64,000 nucleotides of DNA from Methanobacterium alkalithermotolerans (GTDB lineage Archaea; Methanobacteriota; Methanobacteria; Methanobacteriales; Methanobacteriaceae): contig NZ_CP058560.1 in NCBI RefSeq assembly GCF_018141185.1, forward strand, positions 1,426,001 to 1,490,000, read 5' to 3'. The notes under the pieces were generated by a model. That model was not told where the DNA came from, made no database searches, and saw nothing but the letters and a program-made list of their open reading frames with translations. Made by a program: the position numbers and the translations under genes. Position 1 is the first letter of the stretch, and every line of letters starts with the position of its first letter. This document shows, one piece after another, positions 10,196 through 19,322 of the stretch.

Positions 10196-12064
10196 ATGGG
10201 GTCAATTATGAAGTTTGAAGAAATGGTCCAACAGGAAAAAAAGGACTACAATTTATTATTTTCTGATAAAACAGCAGTCTTTGTAGGCTCGGCAACATGT
10301 GGAAATTCTGCTGGGGCTCAAACTGCAAAGGATATTATAAAGTCCGAATTATCTGATTTTGAATGTGAAATTATAGATGTGGGCTGTATTGGCTTATGTT
10401 ATGCTGAACCAATTATAATGGTGGTAAAACCACAGCAGCCTTCTGTAATCTATGGTAATGTCACTAAAAAAGTGGCCCGTAAAATTACCAGATCTCATAT
10501 AATTCAGGACACACCCCTTCCCGATTATGCCCTGGGGAGTTGGGGAGAAGGTAAAATTGAAGGAATTACTCCTTTATTTGAACAAAAATCCATGAAAATG
10601 CAGGAGAGAAGAATACTAAGAAACTGTGGATTTATTGATCCCACTAATATAGGGCACTATCTATCCCAGGGGGGTTATTCTGGATTTATGCAGGCATTAA
10701 AAATGGAATCATCTGAAATCATTGAGGAAATAAAAAAATCAGGCCTGAGGGGAAGGGGAGGGGCAGGTTTCCCCACCTGGATGAAATGGCAGTTTTGTCT
10801 GGATTCTGGTAAAAAAACCAATTACCTGATTTGCAATGCAGATGAAGGTGATCCCGGAGCATTCATGAACCGTTCACTCTTAGAGAGTGATCCCCACTCG
10901 GTACTGGAAGGTATGCTCATAGCTGCTAAAACCATCCATGCCGAGAAAGCATACTTATACTGTCGAGCAGAATATCCACTGGCTTTAGAAAGACTCAAGA
11001 CCGCAATTAACGAGATGAAGGAGAGAGGATTTCTAGGAAAAAATATCATGGGATCTGGATTTAATCTGGAAATCATTATTAAAGAGGGTGCAGGAGCCTT
11101 TGTTTGTGGTGAAGAAACTGCTCTTTTAGCATCAATAGAAGGTGAAAGAGGAACTCCCCGCACCCGACCCCCATTTCCCACAACAGAAGGCCTTTTTGGA
11201 AAGCCCACAGTAATAAATAATGTGGAAACTATGGCCAGCGTTGCTCTAGTTATGCAGCAGGGTGCTGAAAAATACTCTCAGATGGGAACCAAAGAAAGTA
11301 AAGGTACCAAAACCTTCTCCCTGGTGGGTCAGGTTAAAAAAACAGGTCTGATAGAAGTACCGCTGGGAACCACCTTAAAAGAAGTAATATTTGATATAGG
11401 TGGAGGCATACTGGATGATGGGGAATTTAAATCAGTTCAAATCGGAGGCCCTTCCGGGGGATGTGTTCCTGCCCAGCACCTGGACACTCCCATTGATTAC
11501 AGTTCTCTATTAGAAATAGGGGCCATGATGGGCTCCGGGGGTCTGGTAGTAATGGACCACAGTACCTGTATGGTGGAAGTGGCCCGTTACTTTTTGGAAT
11601 TCATTCAAAAAGAATCCTGCGGAAAATGTGTACCCTGCCGTTTAGGGACTAAACAGATGCTGGATATTTTAACCGACATAACTGTGGGTAAAGGAAAGAA
11701 AAAAGATCTGGATGTGCTACCTGAATTAGCAGAAGCAGTTAAACTGGGATCTTTATGTGGTCTGGGTCAATCAGCACCTAATCCCATATTAACCACCATG
11801 CACTTTTTCATGGAAGAATACCAATCCCATATAGAAGACGGTATTTGCCCTGCTCTGGATTGTAAGGATTTCATTACCTATACTATTGATTCTGAGAATT
11901 GTGATGGCTGCATGGCTTGTATTAAATCCTGCCCGGTAGGTGCCATATCTGGTGAAAAAGATAAGGTTCATTTTATTGATACCCTAAAATGTGTTAAATG
12001 CGGCACCTGTCTGGATTTATGTAAAAAGAAAAAAAATGCAGTTATACTGGCCAATATTTGCTAA
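10196..12064 (+). CDS. NuoF/HndC-like NAD(P)-binding flavoprotein
   Basis: A 622-residue HndC/HydB-type subunit. In order: an N-terminal thioredoxin-like [2Fe-2S] region (ATCGNSAGA, then VGCIGLCYAEP, residues about 30-90), the FMN/NADH domain (GRGGAGFPTWMKW, ICNADEGDPGAF, GEETALLASIEG, RPPFPTTEGL), the N3-type cluster loop ESCGKCVPCRLGTKQ, and two C-terminal [4Fe-4S] ferredoxin motifs (CDGCMACIKSCP and CVKCGTCLDLCKKK). These mark the NAD(P)H-oxidising or -reducing part of hydrogenase or formate dehydrogenase complexes. Start 10196 is ATG; an in-frame ATG at 10208 is an alternative. The gene ends 18 nt before a convergent gene. Confidence 0.9.
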   Translation: MGSIMKFEEMVQQEKKDYNLLFSDKTAVFVGSATCGNSAGAQTAKDIIKSELSDFECEIIDVGCIGLCYAEPIIMVVKPQQPSVIYGNVTKKVARKITRSHIIQDTPLPDYALGSWGEGKIEGITPLFEQKSMKMQERRILRNCGFIDPTNIGHYLSQGGYSGFMQALKMESSEIIEEIKKSGLRGRGGAGFPTWMKWQFCLDSGKKTNYLICNADEGDPGAFMNRSLLESDPHSVLEGMLIAAKTIHAEKAYLYCRAEYPLALERLKTAINEMKERGFLGKNIMGSGFNLEIIIKEGAGAFVCGEETALLASIEGERGTPRTRPPFPTTEGLFGKPTVINNVETMASVALVMQQGAEKYSQMGTKESKGTKTFSLVGQVKKTGLIEVPLGTTLKEVIFDIGGGILDDGEFKSVQIGGPSGGCVPAQHLDTPIDYSSLLEIGAMMGSGGLVVMDHSTCMVEVARYFLEFIQKESCGKCVPCRLGTKQMLDILTDITVGKGKKKDLDVLPELAEAVKLGSLCGLGQSAPNPILTTMHFFMEEYQSHIEDGICPALDCKDFITYTIDSENCDGCMACIKSCPVGAISGEKDKVHFIDTLKCVKCGTCLDLCKKKKNAVILANIC

Positions 12065-12082
12065 TTAGGGGCTAGAAATATT

Positions 12083-12928
12083 TCAGATGAATTTTTCACC
12101 AGTATTAACATTATAGAGGTGTATCTGGATGAAATTGCCTTTATCCACCCATTTTCCATTTTCCAGATAAAAGGGACCAGTCCATATTGAATCAAATTCA
12201 TCCCGGCTAGAATCAACAAAGGTTAAACTTACTGTAACATTAACTTCATTATTTGATACCTTATTTAAACGATCTATTTTCATACTGTTGAGAATATATC
12301 CTGTTTTAACCCCATCATAATTAAATAAGGTGTTGAAATCTTTGAAAAAATCTGATAATCCCTGTTTTACATCTTTTTCCAGTTTTTCGTCTTCTGAAAT
12401 TTGGCTGGTTGTATTTTTTGAGGGGGCAGCTTTTTCATCAGAAACATCTGTTTGGGCAGCATCCATAGGAACAGCAAATATGCCCCAAATAAGTAACAGT
12501 GCTAATAGTAAGGTGCCAATAACTGGCACGATTTTATTACGATAGGGATTATTTATCCATACCAGAACGGGATTAATGCGAGGATAAGCAATAGATTTTC
12601 TTTTATTTAAATCATAGCTGGATCCTATTTCCTGTTGAAGTAAATACCGATTTAAGAAAACCCCTAAAAATCCCCCTAAAAAACCTAAAAATATGAAAAT
12701 TGGACTTACCCATAGCAGCGAAATCAATGCTGAAATTAATCCAATTATCATCCCCACAGGATATTCAATTTCATTTGCAAAAAATACGGATAAAGAACTG
12801 CTAAGCACAGGTAAAAGTAGCAGGGCATAGATTCCTATAAAAAATTTAAGAATAAGTGTTATAAGCAGGCTTATTAAAACTGCTATAATTATGGATATCC
12901 CCACGCGGTTAATTAAATACTTCCCCAC
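12083..12928 (-). CDS. Membrane protein of unknown function
   Basis: 281 residues. The N-terminal half holds about four hydrophobic helices (residues 8-50, 57-95), a short charged loop, and another helix near 137-158. The remaining C-terminal part (about 120 residues, ending in GEKFI) looks like a soluble domain outside the membrane with beta-rich sequence such as NEVNVTVSLTFVDSS. The start is GTG 12928, preceded by GGGAGGATC. I do not recognise a family. It stands between the NuoF-like gene, convergent, and a 380-nt non-coding region. Confidence 0.6.
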   Translation of the reverse strand: MGKYLINRVGISIIIAVLISLLITLILKFFIGIYALLLLPVLSSSLSVFFANEIEYPVGMIIGLISALISLLWVSPIFIFLGFLGGFLGVFLNRYLLQQEIGSSYDLNKRKSIAYPRINPVLVWINNPYRNKIVPVIGTLLLALLLIWGIFAVPMDAAQTDVSDEKAAPSKNTTSQISEDEKLEKDVKQGLSDFFKDFNTLFNYDGVKTGYILNSMKIDRLNKVSNNEVNVTVSLTFVDSSRDEFDSIWTGPFYLENGKWVDKGNFIQIHLYNVNTGEKFI

Positions 12929-13308
12929 AGCCGATCCTCCCTTTAAAGATATGTACTATATTATCTATTTTAATTTTTATTATATAATTAATTATAATAC
13001 TTATAAAATTATCACTATTTAAAAGAGGCCTGCAATGTATATTTTTTCCCAGCTTTTATAAATTTAAGGGAAAGATTTAAAATTTTCTGTGGAGGAAGAT
13101 TAAAATAAATCAATCAAAGTTAAGATAAATAGATTAATGCTAAATATAGTGAATTTAATGCCCTAGTAACCTGATCATGAGCAGAGCCTGAACAGAATAT
13201 GCTTTCTAGGCTGAAAATCTGATTCAAATATCGGCAAACTGCTTTTTTTTAAGAAAGGTAATTAGAATAAATAATATTAAAATAACTCTATAAATTTTAA
13301 GAATAAAA
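12929..13308. other. Intergenic region with a GC-raised island
   Basis: 380 bases between two divergent genes. Most of it is very AT-rich, but about 13160-13245 is clearly richer in G and C and is described separately as a candidate RNA. I see no protein gene. A G-rich stretch (GTGGAGGAAG, about 13090) is present but no matching start. Confidence 0.4.
13161..13250 (+). ncRNA. Candidate small RNA ending in a T8 run
   Basis: In an otherwise AT-rich gap, 13161-13242 has noticeably higher GC content. CCTAG near its start can pair with CTAGG at 13206-13210, and AGCA pairs with TGCT inside. It ends with eight T's at 13243-13250, as expected for archaeal termination. An AAATATA element at 13142-13148 lies at a suitable distance upstream. 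I saw no clear C/D box set (only CTGA-like boxes) and no known family. Confidence 0.3.
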
Positions 13309-13833
13309 ATGTTAGAAGAAATAAACCTTTCCCGGAAAATTAAAAAACAGGAACTCCTTACTATTCTAAAAAAGGAATGTTCTGGGATCGATATATATGA
13401 TTTGATTGCATACTATGTGCACCTTTGTCATGAGGGCAGGTATCTGCCTGAAAACTACTTTAAAGATTATTTGAAGGCATATGTCATGGGATTCATTATT
13501 AGAATAAAGGAAATTAAGGATAATTCTGAGTTTTATGATGGATATGTGGATCGGGAGGAGTTAAAAAAAGCCTTAAATCTTTTAAATCGTCAGGAAGATA
13601 ATGTAAAAAAAATAAGGAGATATCCCCGTTCATTTAAAATATATGCACTTATCAGTATTTACACTACTTTTATTCTGGATGAACCAATTCACATGGTGGG
13701 TACCCTTTTTCCCGGGGGATTCAGGGTTAAATATGAGGATAATATCTACTATTGCCCGGTAAAAGATGGCCAAAAAAATAACCCCCACGCTGTTTGTGCT
13801 TTCTGTATTGCCTTACAGGATGAGGCTGTTTAG
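13309..13833 (+). CDS. DUF2115 (UPF0305) family protein
   Basis: A 174-residue protein that I recognise as DUF2115/UPF0305 from its C-terminal block HMVGTLFPGGFRVKYEDNIYYCPVK and NPHAVCAFCIALQ. The Cys pattern (C near 150, then CAFC) suggests a bound metal, though no function is known for the family. These proteins are common in methanogens. The start ATG 13309 has no strong ribosome site. It stands alone with AT-rich flanks. Confidence 0.75.
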   Translation: MLEEINLSRKIKKQELLTILKKECSGIDIYDLIAYYVHLCHEGRYLPENYFKDYLKAYVMGFIIRIKEIKDNSEFYDGYVDREELKKALNLLNRQEDNVKKIRRYPRSFKIYALISIYTTFILDEPIHMVGTLFPGGFRVKYEDNIYYCPVKDGQKNNPHAVCAFCIALQDEAV

Positions 13834-13979
13834 AATATAATTCTGTGATATTAATTACATAATTATAATGAATCATTTTTTTATAATTATAATTTTTTAA
13901 TAGTATATTTAATACATTTTTTGGGGGGATTAGTTACTGGGGCCTCTAATAATAAAAAATAATATATAAATTTCTAATC

Positions 13980-14906
13980 TCAACATCCACCATAAAAAGG
14001 TTCTCTATTCTCAATAGCATCAATAAATATCTTTTTTAAGTCCTCCATACTTTTACCGGAACGAATAGCACCAATTATATCCACTAAGTTATCATTACGT
14101 AGTAAACAGGGTTTTATTTTACCATCCGGGGTTATCCTTAAACGGGTACAGTTTTTACAAAACTCCGTATTGTCCATGGGCTTTACAATTTCTATTTCTC
14201 CATCATCCACAAAGTATTTTTTCCTATCCTGCATAAAAGCCCGGGTTTTCACTTTGTCTGCCCTATTTGTCAATTCATTTTCTAATTGATTCATTTCAAA
14301 ATGATACTTATCTATGAATTCTGTATCCGGACAGCTTTCTGTTTTTAAAAGTTCTATTAGCTGCAGTACCGCCCCATTTTTTTTACAAAATTGAAACATA
14401 TCCCATATTTCCTGATGGTTGATGTCCTTCATAACTACCATATTAACCTTAACCGGGTCCAGTCCCGCCTGGGCGGCAGCCTTAATTCCTCTTTTAGCAC
14501 TATCCAGATAATTTCTGCTGGTAATAAATTGATAAGTATCTGGATTCAAAGTATCCAGACTCACATTGACTCTTTTTAATCCGGCATCAACCAGTTTTTG
14601 AGCATAACGTTCCATTAAAGTTCCATTGGTGGTTATGGAAACATCTTTAAATTCCAGGGTGGATATCTTCTCCACAATTTCTACAATATCCTTTCTTATA
14701 AGGGGTTCCCCTCCAGAGAGCCGAATCTTTTTAATGCCTATATCCCGGGCCACCTGAGCAATTTTAAATATCTCATGGGCGGTCATCTCATTATCCTGTG
14801 GCATTATACCGTCATGGTGACAATAAAGACACTTTACATTGCATCTGCTGGTTATAGAGATTCTTAAAGAGATTATTGGCCTCTGGAAACTATCATGGGT
14901 AAGCAT
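13980..14906 (-). CDS. moaA: GTP 3',8-cyclase MoaA
   Basis: First enzyme of molybdopterin synthesis: radical SAM conversion of GTP to the cyclic pyranopterin precursor. The 308-residue protein has the N-terminal CNVKCLYCHH cluster motif, the SGGEPLIRKD segment and the C-terminal second cluster CKNCTRLRITPDGKIKPC. The family's C-terminal Gly-Gly is here followed by a final Cys (FYGGC). Its neighbour mobB is in the same direction 52 nt upstream. Both flank the formate-dehydrogenase-like genes and supply their pterin cofactor. Confidence 0.92.
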   Translation of the reverse strand: MLTHDSFQRPIISLRISITSRCNVKCLYCHHDGIMPQDNEMTAHEIFKIAQVARDIGIKKIRLSGGEPLIRKDIVEIVEKISTLEFKDVSITTNGTLMERYAQKLVDAGLKRVNVSLDTLNPDTYQFITSRNYLDSAKRGIKAAAQAGLDPVKVNMVVMKDINHQEIWDMFQFCKKNGAVLQLIELLKTESCPDTEFIDKYHFEMNQLENELTNRADKVKTRAFMQDRKKYFVDDGEIEIVKPMDNTEFCKNCTRLRITPDGKIKPCLLRNDNLVDIIGAIRSGKSMEDLKKIFIDAIENREPFYGGC

Positions 14907-14958
14907 ATTATCATTTGTAGTTTAATCTGATGGTTTGGGGTCTTGGAAGTGGTGTTAC

Positions 14959-15651
14959 TTAATCTTTATTATGCAATACTATTTTTATGGTATCAATATC
15001 ATCTGAATCTTTATCCAGAGAATTTATCATCCCTGTAATGGTTTTAGCAATTATATTCTGTACAAATGGGTTTAATGGTATCCTTTTACCATTAACTTCC
15101 AGCAATGCCTGTTTAAACTGGCTTTTACAGTCAACTTCAGGAGCTAAACCCTGCAATTTGGCCTGAGAAAAGTCTGCACAGGATTCAAATCCACATTTTT
15201 TACAATTCAAATCCTGCAATAGACCATAACTTCTTTTTTCAATAATTTCCACTAATTCATCCATTTTTTCATCATTCAATTTTTTTACATCCACTTGCCG
15301 GATAGTATAATTGTCTTTTAATGATGAAACAGATATTTTTGCAAATCTTGAGCTTTTAAATCCTTCCATGACTAAAAAATCAATTTCATCATAGGATTCA
15401 ATGGTTGAAATTACGTTTTCCACATCAAGGGGATGGTCCCAAAGAATAAAAGTCTCTTTTCCAGTACCAACCACGATTTTAGCCCCGGCCTGACGGTGCT
15501 TTCCTGTATCCTTATCTGCCAGATCAAAATGAACATGGCTGAATTTCATTGTTCCTACGCTGTATCCTTTCTGTGAAAGTTTTTCCACCAGTCTGGTCAC
15601 CAGAGTTGTTTTTCCAGTGTCTTTAGTCCCTATGATAGATATTATTTTCAT
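14959..15651 (-). CDS. mobB: MobB-like nucleotide-binding protein with Cys-cluster tail
   Basis: The 230-residue protein starts with a P-loop (GTKDTGKTTLV) and matches MobB, an accessory protein that helps attach GMP in molybdopterin guanine dinucleotide synthesis. The C-terminal third carries CKKCGFESCADF followed by a further Cys (VDCKSQF), a pattern of four Cys that could hold a [4Fe-4S] cluster; this extension is not part of the bacterial MobB core. It is divergent from the formate-dehydrogenase-like gene (281 nt apart). Confidence 0.85.
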   Translation of the reverse strand: MKIISIIGTKDTGKTTLVTRLVEKLSQKGYSVGTMKFSHVHFDLADKDTGKHRQAGAKIVVGTGKETFILWDHPLDVENVISTIESYDEIDFLVMEGFKSSRFAKISVSSLKDNYTIRQVDVKKLNDEKMDELVEIIEKRSYGLLQDLNCKKCGFESCADFSQAKLQGLAPEVDCKSQFKQALLEVNGKRIPLNPFVQNIIAKTITGMINSLDKDSDDIDTIKIVLHNKD

Positions 15652-15728
15652 TTACAAGCACCAACTGTACTTATTTCTACTCTCTAATTATTTAAAAAAA
15701 TAAAGGAATAGATTATATTAATAAGAAT

Positions 15729-15769
15729 ATAGTAGTTAAATTAAATAGTAGTAGTAATAGTAGTTAAAT
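15729..15769. repeat. Direct repeat between mobB and fdh-like gene
   Basis: The 13-base sequence ATAGTAGTTAAAT occurs at 15729-15741 and again at 15757-15769, 28 bp apart start to start, with further AGTAGTA runs between. It sits in the divergent promoter region of mobB and the formate-dehydrogenase-like gene and could be a regulator site. No function is established. Confidence 0.35.
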
Positions 15770-15932
15770 ACATTATGTTGTTTATCCCCAATTTATTAAA
15801 ATGAATTATTTAAAATAACTTTACCCTATTTTATTCCTAAATTCTCTATTTAATATAATATCTAATAACGTATATTTGCTAAAAACTAATTGAATTAACG
15901 GCTAATTTTTTAAAAAAAATTTCAAGGATACC

Positions 15933-18629
15933 ATGAAGAAAAAGATCAAATTTTTAATGGATGGATTGGAGTTTGAAGCAGATGAAGGAACCACTATCCT
16001 TCAATCAGCCATAGAAAATGATATTTATATTCCTCATCTTTGTTATAATTCCCAGCTAAAACCATATGGTGCCTGCCGCTTATGTCTGGTGGAAAATGCT
16101 GAGGGAAGGCTTATAACTTCCTGCGAGAATCAGGTGGAAGAGGGAATGGAAATTAAAACCCACAGCATGAAATTAAACCGGGTTAAAAAGATGTTAATAT
16201 CTTTACTTATTTCCAATCATGAAAAAAACTGCCTTAGCTGCACTCAATCGGATAATTGCAAGCTTCAAGAAGCAGCATCCTATTTGCAGGTAAATGAGAA
16301 CGAACTGGAAAACTTAAGACAATCAGTAAAGGATGTCCCCCGGGATGAGTCCAATCCTTTTTTTATCCGGGACCTTAAAAAATGCATCCTCTGTGGAATA
16401 TGTGTCCAGGTATGTGCCGATATAATGGGAGTAAATGCTATTGATTTTGGGTTTAGAGGGTATGATACCAGGATAACCACCTTTGGTGATAAGGATATTC
16501 TGGAATCTAACTGCGTATCCTGTGGCGAATGTGTGGAAGCATGTCCGGTGGGTGCTCTGGTTTCCCGCAATTCTTTAACTCCTGCTCGCGAAGTAAAAAC
16601 CATCTGCCCCTATTGTGGGGTAGGTTGCGGCATCTATCTGGGAATCAGGGGGGGTGAAATAGTAAGTGTAAGAGGGGACCCTGAAAGCATGGTAAATCAA
16701 GGAAAACTCTGTGTAAAGGGTAGATTTGCTTATGAATTTATTAACCACCCTCAAAGACTTAAAAAACCCTTAATAAAAAAACAGGGCAAATTTGAAGAGG
16801 TCGGATGGGATGAAGCCCTGAAACTAATTGCAGATAAATTTTCAAAATATTCCGGGAATGAATTTGCATCCATTGCCTCGGCCAAGTGTACCAATGAAGA
16901 AAATTATCTCTTACAAAAGTTCACCCGGGGGGTAATGGAGTCTCCCCATATAGATCACTGCGCACGCCTGTGCCATGCTCCCTCGGTAGTGGGACTCTCT
17001 CGGAGTATTGGAAGTGGGGCTATGAGTAATTCCATAGCAGAAATTGGGCAGGCTGGCTGTATAATGGCTATAGGAACCAACACCACTGTAAGCCATCCTG
17101 TACTAGCCCTTCAAATAATTAAAGCAGTTAAAACTGGTTCGAAACTCATAGTGATTAATCCCCAGAAAATTGAACTGGCAAAGCACGCAGATATATTTTT
17201 ACAGCATAATCCGGGAAGTGATGTGGCTCTTTTAATGGCCATAGCCAAGGTAATAGTTGATGAAGGCCTCTATAACCAATCTTTTATAGAAGAAAGAACT
17301 GAAAACTTCTTAAAACTTAAAAAATCACTTGAAATTTTATCTTGGGATGAACTAGAACATATAACTGGAGTGGAAAAGGAAAAAATTAGACAAACGGCTT
17401 ATATGTATGCGGAGGGAGATCCATCTTCCATCTTATATGCCATGGGAATTACCCAGCACTCCCACGGAACTGACAATGTACTGGCTGTTAGTAATCTGGC
17501 CCTTCTTACTGGCAACCTGGGAAGAGAATCTTCTGGAGTTAACCCCCTTCGGGGCCAAAATAATGTACAGGGGTCCTGTGATATGGGAACCCTTCCCAAT
17601 GTATTCCCGGGATATCAATCAGTAGAAGACCCTGAAATTGTTGAAAAATTCCAGAAGGCATGGAATATGCATCTTAAACCGGTAAATGGCATGATGTTAT
17701 CTGAAATTTTTGAAAAAGCTCGAAGTGGGGATCTCAAGTCATTATATATCATGGGTGAAAATCCATTGCTCAGTGAACCGGATATACAGAAGGTAAAAAT
17801 GGCACTGGAAAATGTGGAATTTTTAGTAGTTCAGGATATCTTTTTAACTGAAACTGCACGCCAGGCTGATGTGGTACTCCCTGCTGCTTCTTTTGCAGAA
17901 AAAGAGGGAACTTTCACCAATACCGAAAGAAGGGTGCAGAGAATAAAAAAAGCTATAATCGCACCGGGAGATTCTAAATCAGATTGGGAGATAATCTCGG
18001 CCATTGCAAAGAAAATGGAAAAATCTGGTTTTGATTTTAAATCAGCTGAAGAGATATTTTCTGAAATGACAGCTCTAACTCCTATTTATGGTGGAATTTC
18101 TTATGATAGATTAGAAAATCAGGGTTTGCACTGGCCTTGTCTGGATATTGATGATCCCGGAACCCCTATACTGCACCAGAATCAGTTCAATACTCCCTCC
18201 CATAAAGGAATATTTCATCCACTGGAATATATTCCCTCGGCGGAAATCCCGGATGAAGAATATCCTTTCATACTCGGAACCGGCCGAAGCCTCTATCAAT
18301 ACCACACCGGATCTATGACTCGCAAAGTTAATGGTTTAAATTATATTGATGGAGAGGAGTTTTTAGAGATTAATCCTGATGATGCATCTAATTTGAATAT
18401 AAAAGGGGGAGAATGGCTGGAAATATCTTCTAGAAGAGGCACCATACGTGCCAGATCCAGAATAAACCCTGGTTTATTGTCCGGTTGTGTTTCTATGACT
18501 TTTCATTTCCAAGAAGCACCTGCTAATTGTCTTACTCAGACCGCCCGGGACCCGGTTTCAGGCACCCCTGAACTAAAAATTTCAACTGTAAAAATAAGAG
18601 TTTTAAGTGAGGATGAAATAGATATTTAG
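15933..18629 (+). CDS. Formate dehydrogenase-like molybdopterin subunit with NuoG-type N-terminus
   Basis: 898 residues. Order of domains: an N-terminal [2Fe-2S] ferredoxin (CYNSQLKPYGACRLCLVE, then C at about 70), a His-Cys [4Fe-4S] region (HEKNCLSCTQSDNC), two [4Fe-4S] motifs (CILCGICVQVC and CVSCGECVEACP), the molybdopterin-binding CPYCGVGCGIYLG motif, and the catalytic domain. The metal ligand is Cys347 (CARLCHAPSVVGL), not selenocysteine. This matches the FdhF/HylA type large subunit that pairs with NuoE- and NuoF-like subunits, such as those 4 kb upstream. Likely substrate is formate; another small compound cannot be excluded. ATG 15933 follows AAGGAT. Confidence 0.88.
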   Translation: MKKKIKFLMDGLEFEADEGTTILQSAIENDIYIPHLCYNSQLKPYGACRLCLVENAEGRLITSCENQVEEGMEIKTHSMKLNRVKKMLISLLISNHEKNCLSCTQSDNCKLQEAASYLQVNENELENLRQSVKDVPRDESNPFFIRDLKKCILCGICVQVCADIMGVNAIDFGFRGYDTRITTFGDKDILESNCVSCGECVEACPVGALVSRNSLTPAREVKTICPYCGVGCGIYLGIRGGEIVSVRGDPESMVNQGKLCVKGRFAYEFINHPQRLKKPLIKKQGKFEEVGWDEALKLIADKFSKYSGNEFASIASAKCTNEENYLLQKFTRGVMESPHIDHCARLCHAPSVVGLSRSIGSGAMSNSIAEIGQAGCIMAIGTNTTVSHPVLALQIIKAVKTGSKLIVINPQKIELAKHADIFLQHNPGSDVALLMAIAKVIVDEGLYNQSFIEERTENFLKLKKSLEILSWDELEHITGVEKEKIRQTAYMYAEGDPSSILYAMGITQHSHGTDNVLAVSNLALLTGNLGRESSGVNPLRGQNNVQGSCDMGTLPNVFPGYQSVEDPEIVEKFQKAWNMHLKPVNGMMLSEIFEKARSGDLKSLYIMGENPLLSEPDIQKVKMALENVEFLVVQDIFLTETARQADVVLPAASFAEKEGTFTNTERRVQRIKKAIIAPGDSKSDWEIISAIAKKMEKSGFDFKSAEEIFSEMTALTPIYGGISYDRLENQGLHWPCLDIDDPGTPILHQNQFNTPSHKGIFHPLEYIPSAEIPDEEYPFILGTGRSLYQYHTGSMTRKVNGLNYIDGEEFLEINPDDASNLNIKGGEWLEISSRRGTIRARSRINPGLLSGCVSMTFHFQEAPANCLTQTARDPVSGTPELKISTVKIRVLSEDEIDI

Positions 18630-18818
18630 AACTGATCTAAGGATATTATTTGAATTAAAAAATATTAATATTCTTTTTTTTATCTAAAAACACTTTATTT
18701 ATTTTTATTAATAGCATTAAAATTTTTATAATGCTTACTTTTAAATTTTCAAAAGCATTTATGTGGAGGAACTACACTCTTATATTTATAACTTCCCATA
18801 TGTTTCTAGTAGAAATGT

Positions 18819-18827
18819 ATTTATAAG
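18819..18827 (+). promoter_or_regulatory. Likely TATA box of fwd operon
   Basis: ATTTATAAG lies about 40-48 nt upstream of the first fwd gene start (18867) in the AT-rich gap after the Fdh-like gene, which suits a start site about 20 nt upstream of the ATG. A T8 run at 18674-18681 near the end of the Fdh-like gene probably terminates it. Confidence 0.45.
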
Positions 18828-18866
18828 GAATGCTTAAAAAGTGTTATTAACCCACATGGTGAACCA

Positions 18867-19322
18867 ATGCCCAAACATATCGTTTCTGGATTAAAGTACA
18901 TGGCAACAGTAAAGCTGAGGAAAAAAGGTCAAACTCAACGGGAGATAGCTCAGGCTCTGGGTATGGATAGATCTACAGTTTCTCATTATTTAAATGGTAG
19001 AAATCTGTCTAAGGATTCTATAGAAGTCGCAAAGCTGGTAGTTAATATGTGCCCTAAAGACTTTTTACTTTTTACTCATACACTGCTAAAGGATAAAGAT
19101 AGAACCAGAATCATTATCCAAACTTGCCAGAAAAATCGATATGAAGGCAAAGTAAAAAATTCCTGTATTGGATGTGGTCTCTGTGTGGATACCTGTCTGA
19201 TGAAGGCTGTCGTGTTGAATGACTTAAAGGCACAAATAGATTTTGAATGGTGTTGCGGATGTTTAATCTGTGTGGAGATGTGCCCAACCAACTCGATAGA
19301 AATTAAGGAGGTAGTAGATTGA
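18867..19322 (+). CDS. fwdH: HTH-ferredoxin fusion, FwdH-type
   Basis: A 151-residue protein that opens the fwd operon. Residues about 15-60 are a helix-turn-helix (REIAQALGMDRSTVSHYLNGRNL). The C-terminal half has two [4Fe-4S] ferredoxin motifs: CIGCGLCVDTC, followed by L rather than the usual P, and CCGCLICVEMCP. In M. thermautotrophicus an fwdH gene precedes fwdF, and I use that name by position. The fusion of a DNA-binding and a ferredoxin part suggests redox-linked regulation, which is inference. It ends in TGA that overlaps the ATG of fwdF. Confidence 0.7.
   Translation: MPKHIVSGLKYMATVKLRKKGQTQREIAQALGMDRSTVSHYLNGRNLSKDSIEVAKLVVNMCPKDFLLFTHTLLKDKDRTRIIIQTCQKNRYEGKVKNSCIGCGLCVDTCLMKAVVLNDLKAQIDFEWCCGCLICVEMCPTNSIEIKEVVD

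Noticed and set aside
13161..13250. C/D box RNA
   Set aside because: Only CTGA-like boxes present; the C box (RTGATGA) is not seen.
16960..16990. Selenocysteine in the formate dehydrogenase-like subunit
   Set aside because: The active-site codon is TGC (Cys347).
19319..19321. TTG as start of fwdF
   Set aside because: ATG 19322 is better spaced from AAGGAGG and fits the overlap with fwdH.
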